Assembly: GCA_963843085.1 (NCBI GenBank)
Contig: CAWJJG010000011.1
Coordinates: 1,240,001-1,304,000 of the forward strand
Direction: 5' to 3'
Source: DASUPK01 sp963843085
GTDB lineage: Bacteria; Actinomycetota; Thermoleophilia; Solirubrobacterales; 70-9
DNA: 64,000 nucleotides
The position numbers and the translations under genes were made by a program. A model generated the notes under the pieces. The model had not been told where the DNA came from, did not search any database, and worked only from the letters and a program-made list of their open reading frames with translations. Numbering within the stretch: the stretch's first letter is position 1; every line of letters begins with the position of its first letter. Positions 24,323 to 32,316 of the stretch are shown one piece after another.

Positions 24323-25085
24323 CCGCCACTCCCAGGGCGAGGACCTCGTCGGCGAGGGCGCGGTAGGCCTTTGACCCGGAGGACCTCGGGTCGTGCTGGG
24401 AGACGGGGATGCCGTAGCTCGGCGCCTCGGCGACCCGGACGCTGCGCGGGACGACGGTCTTGAAGACTCTGGCCGGCAGATGCTCCCGCAGCTCACGCTC
24501 GACGTCCTGCGAGAGCCTGGTGCGGTCGTCGTGCATGGTGATCAGGACGCCCGCGAGCTCGAGGTTCGGGTTGAGCTCGCGGCGAACGAGCTTCAGCGTG
24601 TCGAGGAACTGGACCAGGCCCTCGAGGGCCAGGTACTCGGCCTGCACCGGGACGATCACCTTGTCGGCGGCGACCAGGGCGTTGACGGCGACCGGGCCGA
24701 GGGAGGGCGGGCAGTCGAGGAGCGTGTAGGAGAAGCGCGAGCGGACCGGGCCGAGACCATCGCGGAGCCGGGTCTCATACCCGGAGAAGCGCGGCAGCTC
24801 CACGGCGGCGCCGGCCAGGTCCACATGCGCCGGAACCACCCACAGGTTGTCGGGGCCCGCCGGCCTAGCGGCCTCCGCGACCGAGACCTCACCGGTGAGG
24901 CAGTCGTATGAGGACGGCGTCGAGTCCTTCGGCAGGCCGAGCGCGACCGTCGCGTTGCACTGGGCATCGAGGTCGACGATCAGCGTCTGCCGGCCGTCGC
25001 TCGCCACGAAGGCGCCCATGTTCACCGCGGTCGTCGTCTTGCCGACGCCGCCCTTCTGGTTCGCGATCGCGTAGACGGTTCCCAT
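24315..25085 (-). CDS. parA: chromosome partitioning ATPase ParA (Soj)
   Basis: This 256-residue ATPase segregates origins with ParB. It starts at the ATG at 25083-25085 (MGTVYAIANQKGGVGKTTT), with the deviant Walker A KGGVGKTT at 11-18, the A' motif IVDLDAQCNAT and Walker B LLDCPPSLG. There is no N-terminal DNA-binding domain, so it is a Soj-type chromosomal ParA. It follows rsmG by 20 bases in the standard origin-proximal order. Confidence 0.95.
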   Translation of the reverse strand: MGTVYAIANQKGGVGKTTTAVNMGAFVASDGRQTLIVDLDAQCNATVALGLPKDSTPSSYDCLTGEVSVAEAARPAGPDNLWVVPAHVDLAGAAVELPRFSGYETRLRDGLGPVRSRFSYTLLDCPPSLGPVAVNALVAADKVIVPVQAEYLALEGLVQFLDTLKLVRRELNPNLELAGVLITMHDDRTRLSQDVERELREHLPARVFKTVVPRSVRVAEAPSYGIPVSQHDPRSSGSKAYRALADEVLALGVADG

Positions 25086-25105
25086 TCGAGGTCGAATCGT
25101 TCGGG

Positions 25106-25783
25106 TCAGTGCTGTTCGGAGCCGAACGGGCGCTTCGCCGCCATCCCGGGCCGGCGCGGCAATCCGTTCGGAGTCGGTCCATTCTTGCGAAGGAGGTGGA
25201 TGTGTCTGTCGCGGCTGCCCGGATAAGGCCGCACGCTCCGGACCTCGAGCGGCTCCATGGCGAGCCGCCCGGCCGCGCGAGCAAGCTCCGCCTCCTCCGC
25301 GGAGGAGCGCGCTCCCTTCCAGGCGACCAGGACGCCACCCTCGCTGAGCAGCGGGGAGGCGAGCTCTGCGAGCGTGGAGAGTGAGCCGACGGCCCGGACG
25401 GTCACGGCGTCGTAGGCCTCGCGGCCCTCGCCCGCCGCCCGTTCCTCGGAGCGCTCGCAGACCACCGTCACGTTGCCGGTCCCCATCCGGTCGGCGGCGC
25501 CCCGGAGGAACTCGCACTTGCGGCCGGCCGACTCGATCAGGTCGACGCGGGCCTCGGGCAGGCAGGCGGCCAGCACGAGGCCGGGCAGCCCGGCGCCGCT
25601 GCCGAGGTCGGCGATCCGGGCCGCGCGGGCGAGCTCATCGACCTCGAGCCCGCTCACCGAATCGGCGACGTGCACCTGCCGGGCTCTCTCGACGGTCGAG
25701 GCCGCGATCGGCGCGCGCGGGTCCGCCAGCAGCTCGAGCAGGATCTCGAGCGCCGGCTCCGCCTCGGTTGGCGGGGAGCTCAA
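25106..25783 (-). CDS. rsmG: 16S rRNA (guanine-527-N7)-methyltransferase RsmG
   Basis: RsmG methylates G527 of 16S rRNA using SAM. The 225-residue protein has the SAM motif IADLGSGAGLPGLVLA, the VDLIESAGRKCEFLR block and the conserved C-terminal RRPGMAAKRPF. The family N-terminal HVADSVSGL region matches the usual HhLDSL. It starts inside the khpB stop (ATGA). Position between khpB and parA is the common actinobacterial order. Confidence 0.93.
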   Translation of the reverse strand: MSSPPTEAEPALEILLELLADPRAPIAASTVERARQVHVADSVSGLEVDELARAARIADLGSGAGLPGLVLAACLPEARVDLIESAGRKCEFLRGAADRMGTGNVTVVCERSEERAAGEGREAYDAVTVRAVGSLSTLAELASPLLSEGGVLVAWKGARSSAEEAELARAAGRLAMEPLEVRSVRPYPGSRDRHIHLLRKNGPTPNGLPRRPGMAAKRPFGSEQH

Positions 25784-26280
25784 TCGGAGACGAGGGGCGC
25801 GACGACCACGCAGCGGTTGGGCTCGTCGCCCTCGCTGTAGGTCTCGATCTCGGGGCGGTCGCGCAGGTGCTCGTGGACGACCCGCCGCTCGTTCGATCCC
25901 ATCGGGTCCATCTCCACGGCCTCCCCGTGCGAGAGCGCATCCTCGGCGGCCATGTCGGCACGCCGCCGCAGCGACTCCCCCTGGCGCCGCCGGTATCCCG
26001 CGGCATCGACGGTGACACGCTTCCGGTCCTGCCGCCCGCGGTAGGCGGCCTGGTAGGAGAGCAGCTGGATCGCATCGATCGTCTGCCCGTGCCGCCCGAT
26101 CAGCAGCCCGACGTCCTCCCCCTCGATATCCGCATGAATCTCCTCGTCCCCCTCCTCGACGATCACCGACGCCTCGAGCCCGAGCTCCTCGAGAATCCGC
26201 TCGAGCATCACCCGAACCCGCTCTGCGGGCTGCTCGGGCAGCACAGAAGCCGCCGCCCCATCTGCTCCTCCATTTGCCAC
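25780..26280 (-). CDS. khpB: KH-R3H RNA-binding protein KhpB/Jag
   Basis: This 166-residue protein has a type II KH domain with the GLLIGRHGQTIDAIQLL motif (about 56-74) and an R3H domain with NERRVVHEHL (about 128-137). It lacks the N-terminal Jag domain of Firmicutes, as do other actinobacterial members. It binds RNA and is linked to cell-envelope control. It lies between yidC and rsmG in the conserved rpmH-parB gene order. Confidence 0.92.
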   Translation of the reverse strand: MANGGADGAAASVLPEQPAERVRVMLERILEELGLEASVIVEEGDEEIHADIEGEDVGLLIGRHGQTIDAIQLLSYQAAYRGRQDRKRVTVDAAGYRRRQGESLRRRADMAAEDALSHGEAVEMDPMGSNERRVVHEHLRDRPEIETYSEGDEPNRCVVVAPLVSD

Positions 26281-26316
26281 GCGGGCAGTCTAGTTCCGGC
26301 GGCTGGGGTCGGGGGG

Positions 26317-26345
26317 CTGACGATGCAGCATCAAAACGGGGTCAG
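26317..26345. repeat. nested inverted repeats between yidC and khpB
   Basis: Outer arms CTGAC (26317-26321) and GTCAG (26341-26345) enclose the near-perfect palindrome GATGC-A-GCATC (26322-26332) and an AAAACGGG stretch. The 107-bp gap (26281-26387) interrupts an otherwise tightly packed gene string. It could be an operator, a small-RNA or terminator element, or a remnant of a palindromic repeat. Confidence 0.4.
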
Positions 26346-26387
26346 TGTTGCAGCGGCAGCCCGACGACCCCGGCCGCCCGTCCCTGA

Positions 26388-27128
26388 CTACTTGCGCCGC
26401 TTGCGCTTACGAGGCGGAGGAGGCGGCGCCTTCTCGGAGCGGACCTCCTCCGGCGTCGGCACCGCGGGCAGCGGCCAGACGAAGTGGATCACGCTCTGCT
26501 GCATGACCTGCCAGAGCCCGCTGGCAATGAAATAGACGGCGATCCCGGCCGGCGCGTTGGGGATCAGGAAGACGGTCACCAGCGAGAAGATCCCGGCCAT
26601 CATGTAGCGCTGGGCGTTGCCGCCGGTCGTCGGCGAAGGGTTGAAGAAGAGGAGGGCGAAGGTCCCGGCGACGGCGAGGATGACGAGCACGACCGCCTCG
26701 GTGCCGGTCGGGTGGGCGGTCAGGTCGGAGACGAACAGCCACCCCGCATTGCCGACCTCGTCCTTGAAGGTGCTCGAGCGGAGCAGCGCGTAGAGAGCGA
26801 TGAAGACCGGGAACTGGAAGACCAGCGGCAGGCAGGCCGACAGCGGGTTGACGCCGTGCTCCTTGAAGAGCGCCATCTGCTCGCGCTGCATACGCTCGCG
26901 GTCGTCCTTGTACTTCTCCTGGATCTCCTTCAGGTACGGCTGGAGCGCCTGCATCTCGCGCATGCCGTGCATCGACTTGAGCGTGAACGGCAGCACGACC
27001 GCCCGCGAGAGCCAGGTGATCAGGACGATCCCCAGTCCCCAGGCGAGGCCGACGTCGTTGTGCAACCACGTCAGGACGTCGTTGAAGAGGTTGATGATCG
27101 GCTGGAGGATGTGGGCTTCGAGGAACAT
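26388..27128 (-). CDS. yidC: membrane protein insertase YidC/Oxa1
   Basis: YidC inserts membrane proteins with or without SecYEG. The 246-residue protein has five hydrophobic segments, the positively charged cytoplasmic loop with KYKDDRERMQREQMALFKEH, and the NPLSACLPLVFQFPVFIALY block typical of the Oxa1 core. The hydrophilic groove Arg is likely in SRAVVLPFTLKSMHG. The C-terminus is basic (PPRKRKRRK), suited to ribosome contact. No lipoprotein signal is seen. It lies 12 bases after yidD. Confidence 0.95.
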   Translation of the reverse strand: MFLEAHILQPIINLFNDVLTWLHNDVGLAWGLGIVLITWLSRAVVLPFTLKSMHGMREMQALQPYLKEIQEKYKDDRERMQREQMALFKEHGVNPLSACLPLVFQFPVFIALYALLRSSTFKDEVGNAGWLFVSDLTAHPTGTEAVVLVILAVAGTFALLFFNPSPTTGGNAQRYMMAGIFSLVTVFLIPNAPAGIAVYFIASGLWQVMQQSVIHFVWPLPAVPTPEEVRSEKAPPPPPRKRKRRK

Positions 27129-27140
27129 GACCGGGGAGTT

Positions 27141-27458
27141 CTACGTCAGATCGGCTCCGTTAGATCCGTGGGGGGCCGGAAGGGCCGGCCGCGCGGCTCG
27201 CTCCGAGCGCGTCGGGGTGCTCCGGAAGAGCGCTCGATCGGAGAGCTCGTCGACCCCGCCGTCGCTCCAGGGGTTGCAGCGCAGAACCCGCCAGCCGGCC
27301 AGGATCATGCCGCGGATCGGACCGAGCTCGCGGATCGCCTGCACGGCGTAGCTGGAGCAGCTCGGGTAGTAGCGGCAGCGCGGTGCGATCGCCGGGGAGA
27401 TCAGCCGCTGGTAGAGGTGGATCGGCGCGACCAGCAGTGCCGACAGCCACCGTTTCAC
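27141..27458 (-). CDS. yidD: membrane protein insertion efficiency factor YidD
   Basis: This 105-residue member of the YidD family carries the diagnostic cysteine block CRYYPSCSSYAVQAI and WRVLRCNPWSDGGVD. It is thought to help YidC insert proteins. Start is a GTG that overlaps the rnpA stop (GTGA). The last 30 residues are a variable Pro/Ala-rich tail. Confidence 0.92.
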   Translation of the reverse strand: MKRWLSALLVAPIHLYQRLISPAIAPRCRYYPSCSSYAVQAIRELGPIRGMILAGWRVLRCNPWSDGGVDELSDRALFRSTPTRSERAARPALPAPHGSNGADLT

Positions 27459-27841
27459 GACAAACGCTCCTCGCCTGAGTCGTTGACCAGCTCGGCCAGT
27501 GAGGAGCGGAGCGCCTCCTGCCCATCGCGCTCCAGCAGGCCCTCCACCCCGGGGCGGGCGACGATGACGTAGTCGTCCCCCGTCTCGAGGCCTTCGGAGA
27601 GCTCCCAGAAAGCCTCGCGGATCGCGCGCTTCACCTTGTTCCGGGTCACGGCCTTGCCGATCTTGCGGCCGACCGAGAGGCCGAGGCGGGCGCCGTCGCG
27701 CGAGTCGTCCTCGCGACGCGCGAACGAGTAGAGCACCAGAAAGCGGTTGCCCCGCGAGTTGCCCTCGCGATAGACGCGGTCGAAGTCGCCGCTCCGCGAG
27801 AGCCGGCGGCGACGGGCGTCCGGACGGCCCCCGGAGGCCAA
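27455..27841 (-). CDS. rnpA: ribonuclease P protein component
   Basis: RnpA is the protein subunit of RNase P, which trims tRNA 5' ends. The 128-residue protein has RRLSRSGDFDRVYREG and the RNR motif RNKVKRAIRE. The only canonical start upstream of the homology is a TTG at 27839-27841, two bases after the rpmH stop; it lacks a clear ribosome site, so coupling to rpmH translation is likely. Confidence 0.92.
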   Translation of the reverse strand: MASGGRPDARRRRLSRSGDFDRVYREGNSRGNRFLVLYSFARREDDSRDGARLGLSVGRKIGKAVTRNKVKRAIREAFWELSEGLETGDDYVIVARPGVEGLLERDGQEALRSSLAELVNDSGEERLS

Positions 27842-27843
27842 CG

Positions 27844-27978
27844 TCAGGGCGTCAGCCGCTTGCGGCCCTTCTGACGCCGGCGCCGGAGAATGGCGCGGCC
27901 GGAGCGGGTCGAGCTCCTGGCCCGGAAGCCATGCGTCCGGGCTCGCTTGCGCTTCTTCGGCTGGTAGGTCCGCTTCAT
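27844..27978 (-). CDS. rpmH: 50S ribosomal protein L34
   Basis: The 44-codon gene encodes MKRTYQPKKRKRARTHGF followed by the highly basic remainder ending KGRKRLTP, the standard L34 sequence. It is too short to stand out among open frames but unmistakable. It is the first gene of the rpmH-rnpA-yidD-yidC-khpB-rsmG-parA-parB string and is divergent from dnaA. Confidence 0.97.
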   Translation of the reverse strand: MKRTYQPKKRKRARTHGFRARSSTRSGRAILRRRRQKGRKRLTP

Positions 27979-28135
27979 AGGAGGGCCCCTGGAGGGAGGG
28001 GCGAGGGCAGGGCAGTATAGGGCGTGGGTCCGGCCGGGAAACCCCCCACGGTTTTAGCCGCGTTTTGCACGGAGGCTGCCCCGCGGGCCTTCCCGGCCGC
28101 GGGAGCCGAGCCTATGATCGCCAACCTGAGACGGG
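27979..28135. promoter_or_regulatory. divergent rpmH-dnaA promoter region
   Basis: This 157-bp gap must carry promoters for both directions. On the minus strand TATACT (28013-28018) is a good -10 candidate for rpmH. On the plus strand TATGAT (28112-28117) is a -10 candidate for dnaA. A 7-bp stem hairpin (CCCGCGG 28080-28086 with CCGCGGG 28097-28103) lies just upstream of the latter. Convincing -35 boxes and DnaA boxes were not seen. Confidence 0.45.
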
Positions 28136-29566
<1,431 letters not shown>

Positions 29567-29649
29567 AAGAATCGACCGAGGAGGTTGTCCACATATCCAC
29601 GCCATCCACAACCCTTACTACTCCTAGGGAAGCCGAAGACCAACAGGCC
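29567..29649. other. oriC: DnaA boxes and DnaA-trio-like unwinding element
   Basis: The 83-bp dnaA-dnaN gap holds three same-direction DnaA-box-like 9-mers: TTGTCCACA (29585-29593, exact to the actinobacterial form), ATATCCACG (29593-29601) and CCATCCACA (29602-29610). After ACCC follow the triplets TTA CTA CTC CTA (29615-29626). In Bacillus, DnaA boxes followed by a GC spacer and a 5'-(C/T)TA repeat (the DnaA-trio) form the unwinding site, and the order here is the same. Confidence 0.7.
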
Positions 29650-30753
29650 ATGAAGATCAACACCACAAGGCAGGCACTGCTCGACGCTCTTCTCGTCGTC
29701 TCCCGGGCCGTCTCGGCCCGGGCGGCGCTGCAGGCTCTCTCGGGCATCCTGATCACCACCGACGGTGGAGCCCGGCTACGCGCGACGGACATGGAGCTGG
29801 GCCTCGAGGTCGGCCTCGACGGCGAGGTGGAGGGCGGCGGGTCGGTGGTCCTGCCGGGACGACTCCTGGTGGAGGTCGCTCGCTCGCTTCCGGATGGTCC
29901 CGTCAGCCTCAGCCTGCGTGAGGCCGAGCGCGACATCGAGATCAGCGCCGGCTCCTCGCGCTTCCACCTGCGGACGCTGCCCGCCGATGACTTCCCGCGC
30001 TTCCCCGAGACGGAGGGCGATCCCGCGGCGCTGCCGGCGGCCCCGCTCCGAGAGACGATCAACCGCGTGGCCCGCGCTGCGTCGCGGGACGAGGCAAGGC
30101 CGGTCCTCACCGGTGTCCTGGTGACGGTGGAGGGCGACGAGATGACGATGGTGGCGACGGACTCCTACCGGCTCGCCGTCAAGAAGACGAAGCTGGCGGC
30201 ATCGGTGCCCGAGCGCCTCGAGGCCAACGTCCCGGCGCGCGCTCTTCGCGAGCTCGCACGGCTGATCGAGGCCGGCGGGGAGGACACGCTGAGCGTGTGG
30301 CTGACTCGCAACCAGGCTGTCTTCCGGGTGGGCCCGACGTCGCTGAGCTCCCGCTTGATCGACGGTCAGTTCCCGAACCATTCCCAGCTGCTGCCCGAGT
30401 CCTACGAGCATGAGGTGAAGCTGCCGCGGGCCGACCTGCTCGAGGTGACCAGGCGCGTCTCCCAGCTGGCACAACGGAACGCGGCGCTGCGGCTCTCCTT
30501 CTCGGACGGCGAGCTCGTCGTTTCAGCCGAGACGCCCGACCTGGGGGATGCCCGCGAGGCCCTGCCGGCACCGTACTCGGGCGAGCTGCTGGAGATCGGG
30601 TTCAATCCTGAGTTCGTCCGGGACGGACTCGAGTCGATCGAGTCGGACGAGGTGCTCCTCAAGCTGATCTCGCCGCTTCGGCCGGGACTGCTGGAGCCGT
30701 CGGGCGATGACGACTTCAGGTACCTGGTGATGCCGATTCGCCTGAACGTGTGA
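29650..30753 (+). CDS. dnaN: DNA polymerase III beta sliding clamp
   Basis: The beta clamp is a ring dimer that tethers polymerase to DNA. The ATG at 29650 gives 367 residues, the family length. Three clamp domains are seen, with LPGRLLVEVARSLPDG in the first, DEARPVLTGVL and TDSYRLAVKK in the second, and the C-terminal RYLVMPIRL that closes the peptide-binding pocket. It follows oriC and precedes recF by four bases. Confidence 0.95.
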   Translation: MKINTTRQALLDALLVVSRAVSARAALQALSGILITTDGGARLRATDMELGLEVGLDGEVEGGGSVVLPGRLLVEVARSLPDGPVSLSLREAERDIEISAGSSRFHLRTLPADDFPRFPETEGDPAALPAAPLRETINRVARAASRDEARPVLTGVLVTVEGDEMTMVATDSYRLAVKKTKLAASVPERLEANVPARALRELARLIEAGGEDTLSVWLTRNQAVFRVGPTSLSSRLIDGQFPNHSQLLPESYEHEVKLPRADLLEVTRRVSQLAQRNAALRLSFSDGELVVSAETPDLGDAREALPAPYSGELLEIGFNPEFVRDGLESIESDEVLLKLISPLRPGLLEPSGDDDFRYLVMPIRLNV

Positions 30754-30757
30754 GGCC

Positions 30758-31834
30758 ATGGTCATTCGCGCCGTCGAGTGCCGCGGCTTTCGCAACCTCG
30801 CCGACGGGGGCACGGACGTCGGCGGCGGGGTGGTGGTCGTCCACGGGCCCAACGGCGCCGGCAAGACCAATCTGATCGAGGCGCTCTACTTCGGGCTGAC
30901 GGGTCGCTCGTTTCGCACCGGGAACGACCGCGACCTGATCCGCTACGGGGAGGAAGGGGCCCGGGTCGAGCTCGAGCTGGCCGAAGGGGGCTCGCTCCTC
31001 GCCGCCCTCGATCGCTCCGGGGAACGCCGCCACCTGCTCTCCGGGCGCCCCCTAGCCGGCTCGGGGGAGCGACCGCTGGTGAGCGTCTTCCACCCCGATC
31101 GATTGGCGCTCGTCAAGGGCGCGCCGGCTCACCGCCGCGCTCACCTCGATCGGCTCTGCGGCGCGCTGTGGCCCGCCCGCGCCGATCTGCGCACCCGCTT
31201 CGGCAGGACGCTTTCGCAGCGAAACGCGCTGGTCGCGAGGATCCGGGCGGGGCTCGGCAACACGGAGTCCCTGCCCTCCTGGGACGAGCGTCTGGCGGAG
31301 GAGGCGGCACCGCTGATCGAGGCCCGCTCGGAGGCAGTCGAAGCGCTGAGGACCGGGTTCACCGCGCTCGCCGCCAAGCTCGGGCTCGAGGACGCGGAGA
31401 TCTCCTACCGGCCCAGGGCCTCGCGCGGCGGCGAGGACCTGGCGGCGGAGCTCGCCCGGCGCCGTGCCGAGGACCTCGGGCGCGCCTACACCTCCTACGG
31501 CCCGCAGCTCGACGAGATCGAGCTGCGGCTGGCCGGCCGCGCCCTGCGGCGCTTCGCCTCGCAGGGCCAGCAGCGGCTCTCGCTTCTTGCCCTGCTCTTC
31601 GCGGAGCGCGAGGCCCTGCTCGCCGCCGAACGCACCGCTCCGCTGATGCTGCTCGACGACGTGATGAGCGAGCTCGACGCGGATCATCGCCAGCTGCTGG
31701 TTTCGCTGCTGGAGGGCACGGGCCAGTCGGTGATCAGCGCGACCGAGACCGCGCACGTGCCGTCGGCCGCCGCGCTCCGCATCGAGGTCAACGCCGGCTC
31801 CCTCTCCCACGCGGCGGCCCTGAAGGCCGCCTGA
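30758..31834 (+). CDS. recF: DNA replication and repair protein RecF
   Basis: This 358-residue SMC-like ATPase loads RecA at gaps. Walker A is HGPNGAGKTNLIEALYF (about 29-45), the signature is SQGQQRLSLLALLFAE, and Walker B is LMLLDDVMSELD. The family block VFHPDRLALVKGAPAHRR is present. It starts at an ATG four bases after dnaN and its stop overlaps the dciA start (TGATG). Confidence 0.94.
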   Translation: MVIRAVECRGFRNLADGGTDVGGGVVVVHGPNGAGKTNLIEALYFGLTGRSFRTGNDRDLIRYGEEGARVELELAEGGSLLAALDRSGERRHLLSGRPLAGSGERPLVSVFHPDRLALVKGAPAHRRAHLDRLCGALWPARADLRTRFGRTLSQRNALVARIRAGLGNTESLPSWDERLAEEAAPLIEARSEAVEALRTGFTALAAKLGLEDAEISYRPRASRGGEDLAAELARRRAEDLGRAYTSYGPQLDEIELRLAGRALRRFASQGQQRLSLLALLFAEREALLAAERTAPLMLLDDVMSELDADHRQLLVSLLEGTGQSVISATETAHVPSAAALRIEVNAGSLSHAAALKAA

Positions 31835-32139
31835 TGCGCCGCCGCACCCCACGCCCGATCGGAGCGGCCCTCGAGACGGTCCTGCAGGGGGCCGAGCCCG
31901 CGACTCTCCTGGCGGCGGTCCAGAGCGCCTGGCCAGGGGCGGTGGGGGAGGCGGTGGTGCGCGAGGCGAGCCCCGTCGCGGAGCGCAACGGGGTGGTCAC
32001 CGTGGCCTGCCGGTCGGCCACCTGGGCCCAGGAGCTCGACCTGTTGAGCGGTCAGATCCTCGAGCAGCTGAGGGAAAATCTGCCCGAATGGGCCGAGCTC
32101 GGGGCTATTCGCTTCACCGCCTCCGGGACCTCCGAGTAA
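31834..32139 (+). CDS. dciA: DUF721/DciA-family protein
   Basis: The 101-residue protein matches the DUF721 (DciA) family: a helical N-terminus, then the KH-like core VVTVACRSATWAQELDLL and SGQILEQLRENLP. DciA loads the replicative helicase in bacteria lacking DnaC/DnaI and is the ancestral loader. Location between recF and gyrB is typical of actinobacteria. Loader function is known for the family, not shown here. Confidence 0.85.
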   Translation: MRRRTPRPIGAALETVLQGAEPATLLAAVQSAWPGAVGEAVVREASPVAERNGVVTVACRSATWAQELDLLSGQILEQLRENLPEWAELGAIRFTASGTSE

Positions 32140-32316
32140 GTTTCTTTTCATACGTAATTTGCAGGGCTTTTGTGGCTGTTCCGCGGAATTTCCGGCGCTT
32201 TCGACTGGTAGACTTATGTCTACTTGTGTGAAGCCCCGACCCTCCTGTCCGCGAGGACCCTCCGAGCCGGATCACGAAGGTCGAGGCATCCCCTGATGGA
32301 ACTGAAAGGAAGCTGA
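32140..32316. promoter_or_regulatory. gyrB upstream region with two palindromes
   Basis: This 177-bp gap is AT-richer than its surroundings. It contains the perfect palindrome TTCCGCGGAA (32179-32188) and the inverted repeat GTAGAC-TTAT-GTCTAC (32208-32223), whose TAGACT could also be a -10 element. No clear -35 was found. A GGAAG ribosome site precedes the gyrB GTG. Supercoiling-sensitive or repressor control of gyrBA is plausible. Confidence 0.45.
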
